Assembly: GCA_964504445.1 (NCBI GenBank)
Contig: CAZDEO010000016.1
Coordinates: 1 to 64,000, forward strand
Reading direction: 5' to 3'
Source: JACSRF01 sp964504445
Lineage (GTDB): Bacteria > Chloroflexota > Anaerolineae > Promineifilales > Promineifilaceae
Length of the DNA: 64,000 nt
The notes beneath the pieces are model-generated. The model did not search any database and was not told the origin of the DNA. It worked only from the letters and a program-made list of their open reading frames with translations. Positions within the stretch are counted from its first letter, which is position 1, and the number at the start of each line of letters is the position of its first letter. Position numbers and translations under genes: made by a program. Positions 24,670-32,291 of this stretch are shown here, in pieces.

Positions 24670-24735
24670 TATAACCTGCAACTTGTAACCGCAAAAAACT
24701 GATTACAAGTTGCAGGTTACAAGTTACAAATTACA
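24670..24735. repeat. Heptad repeats arranged as a 17-bp inverted repeat
   Basis: Three heptads (TATAACC, TGCAACT, TGTAACC; 24670-24690) and five heptads on the other orientation (consensus RRTTACA; 24701-24735) face each other, producing perfect arms at 24672-24688 and 24703-24719 with a 14-nt loop. They lie between sucD and rsmD (both minus strand) and could act as a transcript hairpin. Confidence 0.85.
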
Positions 24736-24737
24736 GC

Positions 24738-25625
24738 CTATGCCTTACCCATGCGCCGGGCCACTATTTTGGCAATGTCATCCGGGTTCTCTGCCACCGG
24801 AATTCCGGCAGCCCGTAAAGCCTCAATTTTCCCTTCGGCCGTACCGCTTTTACCTTCAACAATGGCTCCGGCATGACCCATACGCCGTCCGGGTGGGGCA
24901 GTACGCCCGGCAATGAAAGAAGTCACTGGCTTAGACACGTGCTCTTTAATGAAAGCCGCCGCCTGCTCTTCCGCATTACCGCCAATCTCGCCAATCATGA
25001 CGATGTGTTCCGTCTCCGGGTCAGCTTCAAAAAGCTTTAGCACGTCAATAAAGTCAGTGCCGTTAATGGGGTCGCCCCCAATGCCTACGCAGGTGGTTTG
25101 CCCAAGGCCCAGACGGGTTAGGGCATCAATAACCTCATAGGTTAGCGTACCGCTTTTGGAGACAACCCCCACCGGCCCGGGCATGGCAATGCTTCCCGGA
25201 ATGAAGCCTACTTTGGCCTGACCGGGCGTTAGCAGACCGGGGCAGTTTGGCCCTACCAACCGCACGCCTTTGGCGTCCAGATAAGCCCGCGCGCCAATCA
25301 TGTCCAGCACGGGAATGTGCTCGGTCAGGCACACAACTAGGTCTACGCCAGCATCCGTAGCTTCGTAAATGGCGTCCACAGCAAAGCGCGCAGGGACGAT
25401 TATCATTGAAGCATTGGCCCCTGTCTCGGCCACAGCTTCGGCAATGGTGTCAAACACGGGCACTTGCTGACCGGCGGCCTCAAAAATCTGGCCACCTTTG
25501 CCGGGGGTAACGCCGGCGACAACTTTTGTGCCGTACTCCATCATTTGGGTGGTATGGAAGCTGCCTTCGCGCCCGGTAATGCCCGAAACGACTACCCGGG
25601 TGTTTTTATTGATGAGAATGCTCAT
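24738..25625 (-). CDS. sucD: Succinyl-CoA synthetase, alpha subunit
   Basis: Alpha subunit of the TCA-cycle enzyme that couples succinyl-CoA hydrolysis to ATP or GTP formation. The 295-residue protein has the CoA-binding Rossmann domain (VVVSGITGREGSFHT), the segment GPNCPGLLTPGQ, the power-helix region GIGGDPINGT and the active-site His in GRRMGHAGAIV. Its AAGGAGG ribosome-binding site overlaps the end of sucC, one nucleotide away, so sucCD are translated as a coupled pair. Confidence 0.97.
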   Translation of the reverse strand: MSILINKNTRVVVSGITGREGSFHTTQMMEYGTKVVAGVTPGKGGQIFEAAGQQVPVFDTIAEAVAETGANASMIIVPARFAVDAIYEATDAGVDLVVCLTEHIPVLDMIGARAYLDAKGVRLVGPNCPGLLTPGQAKVGFIPGSIAMPGPVGVVSKSGTLTYEVIDALTRLGLGQTTCVGIGGDPINGTDFIDVLKLFEADPETEHIVMIGEIGGNAEEQAAAFIKEHVSKPVTSFIAGRTAPPGRRMGHAGAIVEGKSGTAEGKIEALRAAGIPVAENPDDIAKIVARRMGKA

Positions 25626-25626
25626 G

Positions 25627-26772
25627 TTAATTTGCCTCCTTGGCCAAGGTTACGGCTTTCTGGGCGGCGTCGGAAAGGGTAACGGCCGTTTCCATCTGCG
25701 CATCCGCCAAAATCGCCATCCCTTCAGCCGCATTGGTGCCCGCCAAACGCACCACAAAGGGCACATCCGTCTCCACCTGCTCCAGGGCAGCAATGATCCC
25801 TTTGGCCACCTCATCCCCACGCGTAATCCCGCCAAAAATATTGATCAGCACCGCTTCCACGTTCTCATCAGACAAAATGAGACGAAGCGCCGTGGCTACC
25901 TGCTCCGCTTTGGCGCCGCCGCCAATATCCAAGAAATTGGCTGGGGAACCCCCAAACAGCTTGATGACGTCCATGGTGGTCATGGCCAGGCCAGCGCCAT
26001 TAACCATGCAGCCAATATTGCCATCTAGCTTAATGAAGTTGATACCTGCTTCGCGGGCTTTTTTCTCGGCTTCTGGCTCTTCGCTGGTGTCACGCATTTC
26101 CACAATGGCGGGCTGGCGGAAAAGGCTGCTATCGTCAATAGACATCTTGCCATCCAGCGCCATCAGCTTGCCTTCGCCCGTGATAACCAAAGGATTTACT
26201 TCGGTTAGCGAAGCGTCGTTGGCTTTGAAGCAGGCATAGAGGCTGGCTACAATTTTATGAAAGTCGCGCCATAGTTCTCGCGGCATGCCCATTTTGCCAG
26301 CAATGTAGTTGGACTGGTAGCTCTTGACGCCCAAGAAGGGGTCAATGTGGACTTTGATAATTTTTTCTGGGGTTTCTTCGGCTACTTGTTCAATGTCCAT
26401 GCCGCCAGCAGCCGAGGCCATAATCATGGGGCGGCGTTGGGCGCGGTCAATTAGCACCGCCAGATAGATTTCCTGGTCAATGCCCCCAGGAGCTAATTCG
26501 TCTACCAACACCTGGCGCACGGTTAGCCCTTTAATGTCCATGCCTAAAATTTGCGCGGCGGCAACTTCTGCCTCGGCAGCGCTATGGGCCAGCTTGACGC
26601 CGCCAGCCTTGCCACGCCCACCGGTATGTACCTGGGCTTTTACCACCACATGGCCACCCAAATCTGCGGCGATTTTTGCGGCCTCGGCTGGTGTCCGGGC
26701 AACTTCGCCTTGAGGAATGGGCACGCCATGTTCGGCAAAGAGTCGTTTTGCCTGAAATTCGTGCAGATTCAC
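25627..26772 (-). CDS. sucC: Succinyl-CoA synthetase, beta subunit
   Basis: The 381-residue ATP-grasp beta subunit. It begins MNLHEFQAKRLFAEHGVP, continues with VVVKAQVHTGGRGKAGGVK (nucleotide-binding) and has NGAGLAMTTMD and GGSPANFLDIGGGA in the C-terminal CoA-ligase domain that contacts the alpha subunit. First gene of sucCD. AAGGAG lies 6 nt before the ATG. Transcription probably starts from an extended -10 promoter at about 26932-26940, giving a leader that contains a 23-nt palindrome. Confidence 0.97.
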   Translation of the reverse strand: MNLHEFQAKRLFAEHGVPIPQGEVARTPAEAAKIAADLGGHVVVKAQVHTGGRGKAGGVKLAHSAAEAEVAAAQILGMDIKGLTVRQVLVDELAPGGIDQEIYLAVLIDRAQRRPMIMASAAGGMDIEQVAEETPEKIIKVHIDPFLGVKSYQSNYIAGKMGMPRELWRDFHKIVASLYACFKANDASLTEVNPLVITGEGKLMALDGKMSIDDSSLFRQPAIVEMRDTSEEPEAEKKAREAGINFIKLDGNIGCMVNGAGLAMTTMDVIKLFGGSPANFLDIGGGAKAEQVATALRLILSDENVEAVLINIFGGITRGDEVAKGIIAALEQVETDVPFVVRLAGTNAAEGMAILADAQMETAVTLSDAAQKAVTLAKEAN

Positions 26773-26868
26773 TGATAACTCCTTTTGTTCGTGGGATTTG
26801 GTGTTTTGCGGGAAACGGCCGTTGGCCTACCCCGCACGTTTCGAAACACAAATTGCCATACAGATAGA

Positions 26869-26891
26869 GAGGCGAACAAATTGTTCGCCTC
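26869..26891. promoter_or_regulatory. Palindrome in the sucC leader (possible operator)
   Basis: GAGGCGAACAA and TTGTTCGCCTC flank a single central A: a perfect 11-bp dyad. It is about 45 nt downstream of the predicted sucC start of transcription and could be an operator or a leader hairpin. No known regulator site is matched. Confidence 0.5.
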
Positions 26892-26931
26892 CAGTTGATG
26901 AATTGTTTAATGTACAGAAAGATTATAGCAC

Positions 26932-26940
26932 GCTCCTAAA
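26932..26940 (-). promoter_or_regulatory. Extended -10 promoter for sucCD
   Basis: On the minus strand TGCTATAAT forms a perfect extended -10 element, with transcription expected to start near 26925. The -35 region is weak. Confidence 0.6.
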
Positions 26941-26979
26941 CCTGCGGCGAACAGCGAAAGACATGCGACCAATGTCCCC

Positions 26980-27009
26980 TTGACAGCAGTTTATTTGGAG
27001 GTTGATAAT
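26980..27009 (+). promoter_or_regulatory. Sigma-70 promoter for the 27066 gene
   Basis: A perfect TTGACA (26980-26985), a 17-18 bp spacer and TGATAAT (27003-27009) lie upstream of the membrane-protein gene, divergent from the sucC promoter. Confidence 0.7.
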
Positions 27010-27065
27010 GGGGATGCCATGCTTTTGGCCAGTATCGGTAATCATTAAGGCAGGCAGGGAGGTTT

Positions 27066-27653
27066 ATGAACGAGGATGTAGCCCTGGCAGCTTCGTACAC
27101 TTCAGATTCTGAAATTGAGGACTTGATTGCTGCCAACAAGCTGTTACGCATTTTGCATCCGGCTATTAAGGCGCAGGCAGAGCGTGCGTTGAGCCAGGGA
27201 AAACCAATGCCTTTTGTTTTGCAACATAAAGGCCATTTTTATATCTCGCTTATCCAGGTAGAGGATGATAAAAAGCGCAAGCACTTCTATAGTTTGATCC
27301 AGCAGCGCCAAGCCGGCGAGCAGGTAAGCGTAGAGGAACTACCACCAGCAATTCAGCAAGTATTGGAACCCGAATTGACGCTGATGGGACGCCTATTTGG
27401 TGCGTTGTTGTTGGGTGCAGTAGCGGGAATTGCCACCGGCGTATTGGCCATGGCTTTGGCAACGTTGGTTGTTAATGGCATAACGTGGCTAGGGCAACGC
27501 AGTGTAGGGCAATTTGCGGGGATGGAGGTAACGGCCGTTTCCTTCATCATCTTTACCTTGGTAGGCTGGGCAGCGGCAGGTCTCCTGACCTGGCGTAAGC
27601 CGCACCTCTGGGTTGGTTGGGGTACAAACACCGATATTTTGCGTCGCAAATAA
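27066..27653 (+). CDS. Uncharacterised membrane protein with two helices
   Basis: A 195-residue protein I do not recognise. Residues 1-105 are soluble, with a predicted alpha/beta character and the segment KPMPFVLQHKGHFYISLI. Two hydrophobic helices follow (about 110-140 and 150-172) and a short Trp- and Arg-rich tail. The ribosome-binding site GGGAGG is 3 nt from the ATG, a tight but strong spacing. It has its own promoter and a terminator after it, so it is a single-gene unit. Function is not deduced. Confidence 0.6.
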   Translation: MNEDVALAASYTSDSEIEDLIAANKLLRILHPAIKAQAERALSQGKPMPFVLQHKGHFYISLIQVEDDKKRKHFYSLIQQRQAGEQVSVEELPPAIQQVLEPELTLMGRLFGALLLGAVAGIATGVLAMALATLVVNGITWLGQRSVGQFAGMEVTAVSFIIFTLVGWAAAGLLTWRKPHLWVGWGTNTDILRRK

Positions 27654-27673
27654 TTTTATCACCCAATTTAAGC

Positions 27674-27708
27674 AACAAGGCCAGAGGTTGAAGTCCTCCG
27701 GCCTTGTT
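27674..27708. terminator. Bidirectional hairpin terminator
   Basis: AACAAGGCC (27674-27682) pairs with GGCCTTGTT (27700-27708), extended by GAGG/CCTC after one mismatch, and is followed by a short T-run. It separates the convergent 27066 and parvulin genes. Confidence 0.8.
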
Positions 27709-27742
27709 AGTTTTGCGTAAACGCCAATTGCGTGCGCCCTAA

Positions 27743-29113
27743 TTACTCTTCAACGGGGGTCACCGCTGGCGCCGGGGTAGGTTGCGTCAGGAAAATGGGG
27801 TCCAAAATCGGCTGGCTAGGAACCCGGCTCCGCCAATTTTCATACAGTTGCACACCTTGAGCAACCTGGGAGCGCACATAAGTGTCAAGCAGTTGCGCTT
27901 TTAGCTGGTCAATGGTGTTCTGCGCCAATTCGCGTTCTTCGCGCCCACTAACTTGTATGATGAGATATTGATCGGGTTGTTCTTCAGCAGCCCCAGACCG
28001 TACCAACACATCGCTAGCCTGGCCAACGGGTAGGGAAAAGGCAGCGACAGCAATTTCCTCATTGTAAATAGACGCCAGATCACCCTGGGTGCGCCAGATG
28101 TTTTCTAGAGCGCGGGCTCCGGGGAAAAAGGCCGTTTCCGAATCGACCGGTGTACTTCTTACGGTATTCCAAACGGTTAAATAGCCCTCCGTTTCAATCA
28201 TGGCCAGGGCTTCATTGGCATCAGCCTCTGTCGCAAAGGTCAATACGTAAATGCTAGCCTGTTCGGCTTCCGTTTGCAGGTTGGCCTCTTCAGCCAGGGC
28301 CTCGGTCAGGCGTTCGCGGTAAAGCTGAGTACGAACATACTCCCGGAAGGTCTCCTCCTTCACATTGTAGTCACGCAAACGCGCAATTTCTTCGCCCAGT
28401 CGTTCTTGGAAGGCTTCCTCTGATACCGGCGTGGCGGTAGGCCCGGGGGTGCTGGTGGGGCCGGTAGTAGGTGTGGGAGAAGGCACGGCCGTTGGCACGA
28501 CCTCCGTGATCACTGGCGTAGGAATAGGGGTAAGAGAAGGTGTGGGTACGGCCGTTTGCGTCGCCGTCGGCATAGGCGTAGGCAACCCGCCCCCATAGTA
28601 ACCAAAAGCCTCACCCAGCGCCTCATTCACATCCGCATCTGTCACCGTAATACCACGGGCTTCAGACGCCTCACGAATGATCGCTTCCTCCACCATCAAA
28701 TCCAGGGTGTTTTGCCCCAACAATTCCGCATCCTGCAAATCCAAAATCGTCTGTCCCGCAAACTGCTGAATCAGCCCAACATCACCACCAAAGGCTTCAA
28801 GCTGCGTCTCCAGGAAAATGATGCGCTGCGCACGCTCATACACAACCCGGTCTTGCCACTCACGTAGAGAAATCTTTCTTTCTCCCGTAACTCCCAATGT
28901 GGCGTCTACAAAGCTAATCTCAGCAACAGTGCGGTTGGGAGCCACAACCAACTCAACAACTAATCCAACAATCACAACCAACAGCACTAAAGCCACAACC
29001 GCGGCAACGCCTATACGTATTTGGCGCAACTGCTGATCTTGCTTACGTTTGCGTAAAATCTCCTTACGAGACTCCCGCTCTATGATTACTTGTTTTTCGT
29101 TTTTCTTGGCCAT
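27743..29113 (-). CDS. Membrane-anchored SurA/PrsA-like foldase with parvulin domain
   Basis: A 456-residue protein, probably an extracytoplasmic folding catalyst. A basic N-terminus is followed by a transmembrane helix (about 32-56), a SurA-N-like chaperone region (SLREWQDRVVYERAQRI onward), and a C-terminal parvulin-like region (ASIYVLTFATEADANEAL, then FSLPVGQASDVL). Unusually, a Thr/Pro-rich linker of about 60 residues (about 178-238) interrupts the chaperone region. Peptidyl-prolyl isomerase activity is inferred from the family and key catalytic residues were not checked. It lies downstream of rpsR on the same strand. Confidence 0.75.
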   Translation of the reverse strand: MAKKNEKQVIIERESRKEILRKRKQDQQLRQIRIGVAAVVALVLLVVIVGLVVELVVAPNRTVAEISFVDATLGVTGERKISLREWQDRVVYERAQRIIFLETQLEAFGGDVGLIQQFAGQTILDLQDAELLGQNTLDLMVEEAIIREASEARGITVTDADVNEALGEAFGYYGGGLPTPMPTATQTAVPTPSLTPIPTPVITEVVPTAVPSPTPTTGPTSTPGPTATPVSEEAFQERLGEEIARLRDYNVKEETFREYVRTQLYRERLTEALAEEANLQTEAEQASIYVLTFATEADANEALAMIETEGYLTVWNTVRSTPVDSETAFFPGARALENIWRTQGDLASIYNEEIAVAAFSLPVGQASDVLVRSGAAEEQPDQYLIIQVSGREERELAQNTIDQLKAQLLDTYVRSQVAQGVQLYENWRSRVPSQPILDPIFLTQPTPAPAVTPVEE

Positions 29114-29226
29114 ATCAATATTACATGGTTATCTGAACCGAAAATCGCTCAGCTTAAACAAAACAAACGCAGATATACTAATCTGCGTTGCCTGTTTCAT
29201 GTTATATAACCAGCAAATCGCCCTGA

Positions 29227-29466
29227 TTACTCGGCCACAAAGGGCAACAGCGCGATATGTCGGGCACGTTTTACCGCAACGGCTAAGGCGCGCTGATGCT
29301 TGGCGCAGGTTCCGGTCTGGCGGCGCGGGCGAATACGGCCGTACTCATTCACATACCGCCCCAACATCTCCGACTGCTTGTAATCAATTACTTCCACACC
29401 ATCTACACAAAAAGCGCAAATCTTTTTTCTTCTGCGAAATCTTCTGTTCGGTCTTGTATCTTGCAT
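29227..29466 (-). CDS. rpsR: 30S ribosomal protein S18
   Basis: Small-subunit protein that binds with S6 at the platform. The 79-residue sequence has RRRKKICAFC, YKQSEMLGRYV and the basic core RRQTGTCAKHQRALAVAVKRAR of S18, including CxxC-type cysteines of the zinc-binding form. GGAGG lies 8 nt before the ATG. Third gene of the conserved rpsF-ssb-rpsR operon. Even this short conserved gene contains one ACGGCCGT octamer, read as Tyr-Gly-Arg. Confidence 0.97.
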   Translation of the reverse strand: MQDTRPNRRFRRRKKICAFCVDGVEVIDYKQSEMLGRYVNEYGRIRPRRQTGTCAKHQRALAVAVKRARHIALLPFVAE

Positions 29467-29524
29467 TGATCAATCCTCCAACCGGGCACAACGATATCCC
29501 GCAAACCCGGCAAATACCTATCTA

Positions 29525-29872
29525 TTAAACATCAACACCATGGTCGGACAAGACAATCATCTCCTGCGCCACAACTTCTGTACGAAAGTGCTTGCGGCCC
29601 GCACCATCTTCCCAACTCCGCGTTTGCAAGCGGCCTTCAACGTAAACTTGATCTTGTCCTGCTAAACACCGGCCACACACTTCCGCCAGATTGCCCCAGG
29701 CCACCACACTAAACCAATCGGTCTCCTCGCGAGTTTCCCCATCGAGTGTCACCCAAGTACGGGGTGCCCCAACGCTAAAAGAGGCAATGGTCCGCCCTCC
29801 CGGCGTATAACGCAATTCTGGGGCATCATCTACCCAGCCAATGAGCATGACCTTGTTTAAACCTTGGGGCAT
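29525..29872 (-). CDS. ssb: Single-stranded DNA-binding protein
   Basis: A 115-residue OB-fold SSB. It begins MPQGLNKVMLIGWVDDAPELRY and has the typical WFSVVAWGNLAEVC and VYVEGRLQTRSW strands. It lacks the acidic C-terminal tail (DDDIPF-type) of E. coli SSB, ending VLSDHGVDV, so it is a short form and partner recruitment may differ. I chose the ATG at 29872, preceded by AAAGG, because the longer frame would overlap rpsF and add unrelated residues. It lies between rpsF and rpsR, as in many bacteria. Confidence 0.93.
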   Translation of the reverse strand: MPQGLNKVMLIGWVDDAPELRYTPGGRTIASFSVGAPRTWVTLDGETREETDWFSVVAWGNLAEVCGRCLAGQDQVYVEGRLQTRSWEDGAGRKHFRTEVVAQEMIVLSDHGVDV

Positions 29873-29903
29873 GTTCCGGCCTTTCAGACAATCCAGGCGG
29901 CAG

Positions 29904-30197
29904 CTAACTATCCTTGCGTACAAACATGTAGCGCAAGACGTCTTCCGTATACTGCAAATTGCGCTCAATTTCACTTATCCGCTCTGGCGCAACTTTTGCT
30001 TTGTAATAGAGATAGAATCCCCGATTGTTCTTTTGAATGGGGTAAGCCATCTCGCGCATACCCCAATGGTCTGCTTTGAGATGCTCCATCTCAGCCTCAC
30101 TGGGCGCAAGCCAATTTTGGATGCGTTCAATCAGCGCCGTCCGGGCCTCGTCTTCTAATTCAGGTTGCAAAATAATGGTGATTTCGTATTCTCGCAC
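29904..30197 (-). CDS. rpsF: 30S ribosomal protein S6
   Basis: The 97-residue protein starts REYEITIILQPEL and contains WGMREMAYPIQKNNRGFYLYY, the S6 signature. Start is GTG at 30197 with a strong AAGGAGG upstream, about 10 nt away. It is the first gene of rpsF-ssb-rpsR, read from a promoter at about 30355-30382. Confidence 0.96.
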   Translation of the reverse strand: MREYEITIILQPELEDEARTALIERIQNWLAPSEAEMEHLKADHWGMREMAYPIQKNNRGFYLYYKAKVAPERISEIERNLQYTEDVLRYMFVRKDS

Positions 30198-30354
30198 GTT
30201 GCATTAACCTCCTTTCCTTGGAATGACTCTGGCGAGTGTTGCCCTCATTTTGTTGGCCTATTCAGGCTCAAAAGACCCCTTCAGGCCGCAATGAGAGCGG
30301 AAAGCAGCAACTATTCGCTATTAAATTTTTATAGTGCTGCGCAACGAGTTGAAT

Positions 30355-30382
30355 ATCATAGCACAAATCTTGTGGCCGACAA
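30355..30382 (-). promoter_or_regulatory. Promoter for the rpsF operon
   Basis: On the minus strand TTGTCG (30382-30377), a 16-bp spacer and TATGAT (30360-30355) with an upstream TGC extension. The start of transcription would be about 150 nt before rpsF, leaving room for a leader. Confidence 0.5.
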
Positions 30383-30386
30383 GGTT

Positions 30387-30413
30387 TTGACGTCCACAGT
30401 GGGACAGTATAAT
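30387..30413 (+). promoter_or_regulatory. Promoter for the GH99-like gene, probably leaderless
   Basis: TTGACG (30387-30392) and a perfect TATAAT (30408-30413) are 15 bp apart. The ATG at 30425 is only 11 nt past the -10 box, so the transcript would have almost no 5' leader. The -35 region lies next to that of the divergent rpsF promoter. Confidence 0.55.
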
Positions 30414-30424
30414 ATCCACAGGTT

Positions 30425-32245
30425 ATGGAATTGCAACACACACAATCCCCAGCAGCAGGGTGGCCTCTGCTGCGGTTGGCCGTCATGATGCTGTTGGCGC
30501 TGCTTTTTTGCACGCTGCCAGCAGAGAAAAGCCAGGCGCAAGGGCAAACGCGGCTGGTTTTGGCATTTTACTACAGTTGGTTTTCGCCCGATTCTTTTGG
30601 TCCGGGGCGAACCCCTTACCAACCACTCCAACCCTATTTTTCTGCTGATGCGGCAACCATTCAGCGGCACGTCAACGAGGCCCGTTCAGCAGGCATTGAT
30701 GGATTTGTGCAAAGCTGGTATGGCCCGCAGATAGAAAACAACCAGACGGAGCCTAACTTTCAGGCTCTGCTTAACATTGCCAACGCCAATGGATTTAAGG
30801 CGGCCGTTGATTTTGAGGTGGCCAGCCCCTTTTTCGCCAGTAATGATGACCGCATCAATGCCCTTCGCGCCTTGCTTAGCACCCACGCCCAACACCCCGC
30901 CTACCTGCGCGTAGATGGCAAGCCGGTTATTTTCTTCTGGGCCAATTGGCTACTGAGTGTCGATGATTGGCGCTTTATTCGTGACGCCGTGGACCCTGAC
31001 CGGAACAGTATTTGGATTGCGGAGGGTACCAACACCAACTACCTGAGCGTATTTGATGGGCTGCATTTGTACAATATTGCCTGGTCAAACAATCCCGCGG
31101 GCACGGCCGCTTCTTTTGCGGCCAATACGCGCGCGGCGGCTAATACCTATGGCGGGTACAAGTATTGGGTGGCTACGGCCATGCCCGGCTGGGATGATAC
31201 GCTATTGGGCCGCGGGGATGCGGCTTTTTACCGCGACCGGGCGGACGGCGCGTTTTATGAAAGCAGCTTCGGCGGTGCGGCGGCTAGTGCGCCGGATATG
31301 CTGATCATCACCTCTTTTAACGAATGGCCGGAGGGCAGCAACATTGAACCCAGCCTGGAGTTTGGGAATTTTTATTTGGAGTTAACGGCGCAGTTGAGCG
31401 CGGCATACAAGGCAGGCACCATTGCCGTGCCGCCACCGCCGCCAACCTCACCGCCTTTGCCCACCAATACGCCGGGACCTTCGCCGACGCCGACGATTAC
31501 GCCGACCCCCAGTAGTACGCCGACGCCGACGCTGACGCCGACAGCGACTAGTACCCCCACGCCTGTCGCTTCGCCTACACCGCAGGCCGACGGCCGTATC
31601 CTCTACACCGTCAGCGTGGGAGATACCTTGATTAATATTGCTGAACGGTTTGACACGCCGCTCAGCGATTTGTATGCCTTTAATCAACTTACAGCTAATT
31701 CGATTCTCAGCGTGGGGCAAACCCTTATTCTTGGTTATGCTTCATTTCCCGATGGCTCGACACTGTTGCCGGGCTTTCCGCAGGCGCGGGTGAAGCCTGA
31801 CGGCCGTATCGTTCACGTCGTTGCCCAGGGCGATACGCTAATTTCCATTGCCGCTACATATGATCTAACGTTGGATGAGTTGTATGCTATTAGCGGGTTG
31901 GGCAGCAGCTCGCTGCTCATTGTTGGCCAGGAAGTGGTGGTGGGGGAACGGCCCCAGCCCCAAGAGGTTGGCGGCTCGACGGATTTGCCGAATCAAACGC
32001 CCACGGCCGTTTCTGCCGCCAGCAGCCCCACAGCAACTTTCGTGTCTCCCACCCCAGCGCCATCCCTAACGCCTACCGAACCGGCCACGGCAACGGCCGT
32101 GTCTCCCACAGCAACGGCCGTACCTCCTCCAGCCGCACCAGCAAACGGTGGCAACTTTGCCAGCCTAATGCCCCTGGCTTTGGGCATCATTGGGCTGGTC
32201 ACCCTCACCGCTGCCATCTTCATCTACTTGGGTCAAAAAAGGTAG
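30425..32245 (+). CDS. GH99-like glycosidase with two LysM domains and C-terminal anchor
   Basis: A 606-residue surface protein. After a signal sequence (hydrophobic to about residue 34) comes a TIM-barrel domain resembling glycoside hydrolase family 99/71-like proteins: LAFYYSWFSP, AGIDGFVQSWYGP and the late acidic motif SFNEWPEGSNIEP. A Thr/Pro-rich stalk follows (about 340-385), then two LysM modules (YTVSVGDTLINIAERFD and HVVAQGDTLISIAATYD, around 390-510), a second stalk and a C-terminal transmembrane helix with a GQKR tail. LysM binds GlcNAc polymers. The glycosidase substrate, possibly a mannan-like glycan, is inferred only from the family. Confidence 0.82.
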   Translation: MELQHTQSPAAGWPLLRLAVMMLLALLFCTLPAEKSQAQGQTRLVLAFYYSWFSPDSFGPGRTPYQPLQPYFSADAATIQRHVNEARSAGIDGFVQSWYGPQIENNQTEPNFQALLNIANANGFKAAVDFEVASPFFASNDDRINALRALLSTHAQHPAYLRVDGKPVIFFWANWLLSVDDWRFIRDAVDPDRNSIWIAEGTNTNYLSVFDGLHLYNIAWSNNPAGTAASFAANTRAAANTYGGYKYWVATAMPGWDDTLLGRGDAAFYRDRADGAFYESSFGGAAASAPDMLIITSFNEWPEGSNIEPSLEFGNFYLELTAQLSAAYKAGTIAVPPPPPTSPPLPTNTPGPSPTPTITPTPSSTPTPTLTPTATSTPTPVASPTPQADGRILYTVSVGDTLINIAERFDTPLSDLYAFNQLTANSILSVGQTLILGYASFPDGSTLLPGFPQARVKPDGRIVHVVAQGDTLISIAATYDLTLDELYAISGLGSSSLLIVGQEVVVGERPQPQEVGGSTDLPNQTPTAVSAASSPTATFVSPTPAPSLTPTEPATATAVSPTATAVPPPAAPANGGNFASLMPLALGIIGLVTLTAAIFIYLGQKR

Positions 32246-32291
32246 CGGGCTGCAGGGAGCGCGTGAGTTGCCCTTTCTTCTTCTCCCGGCC

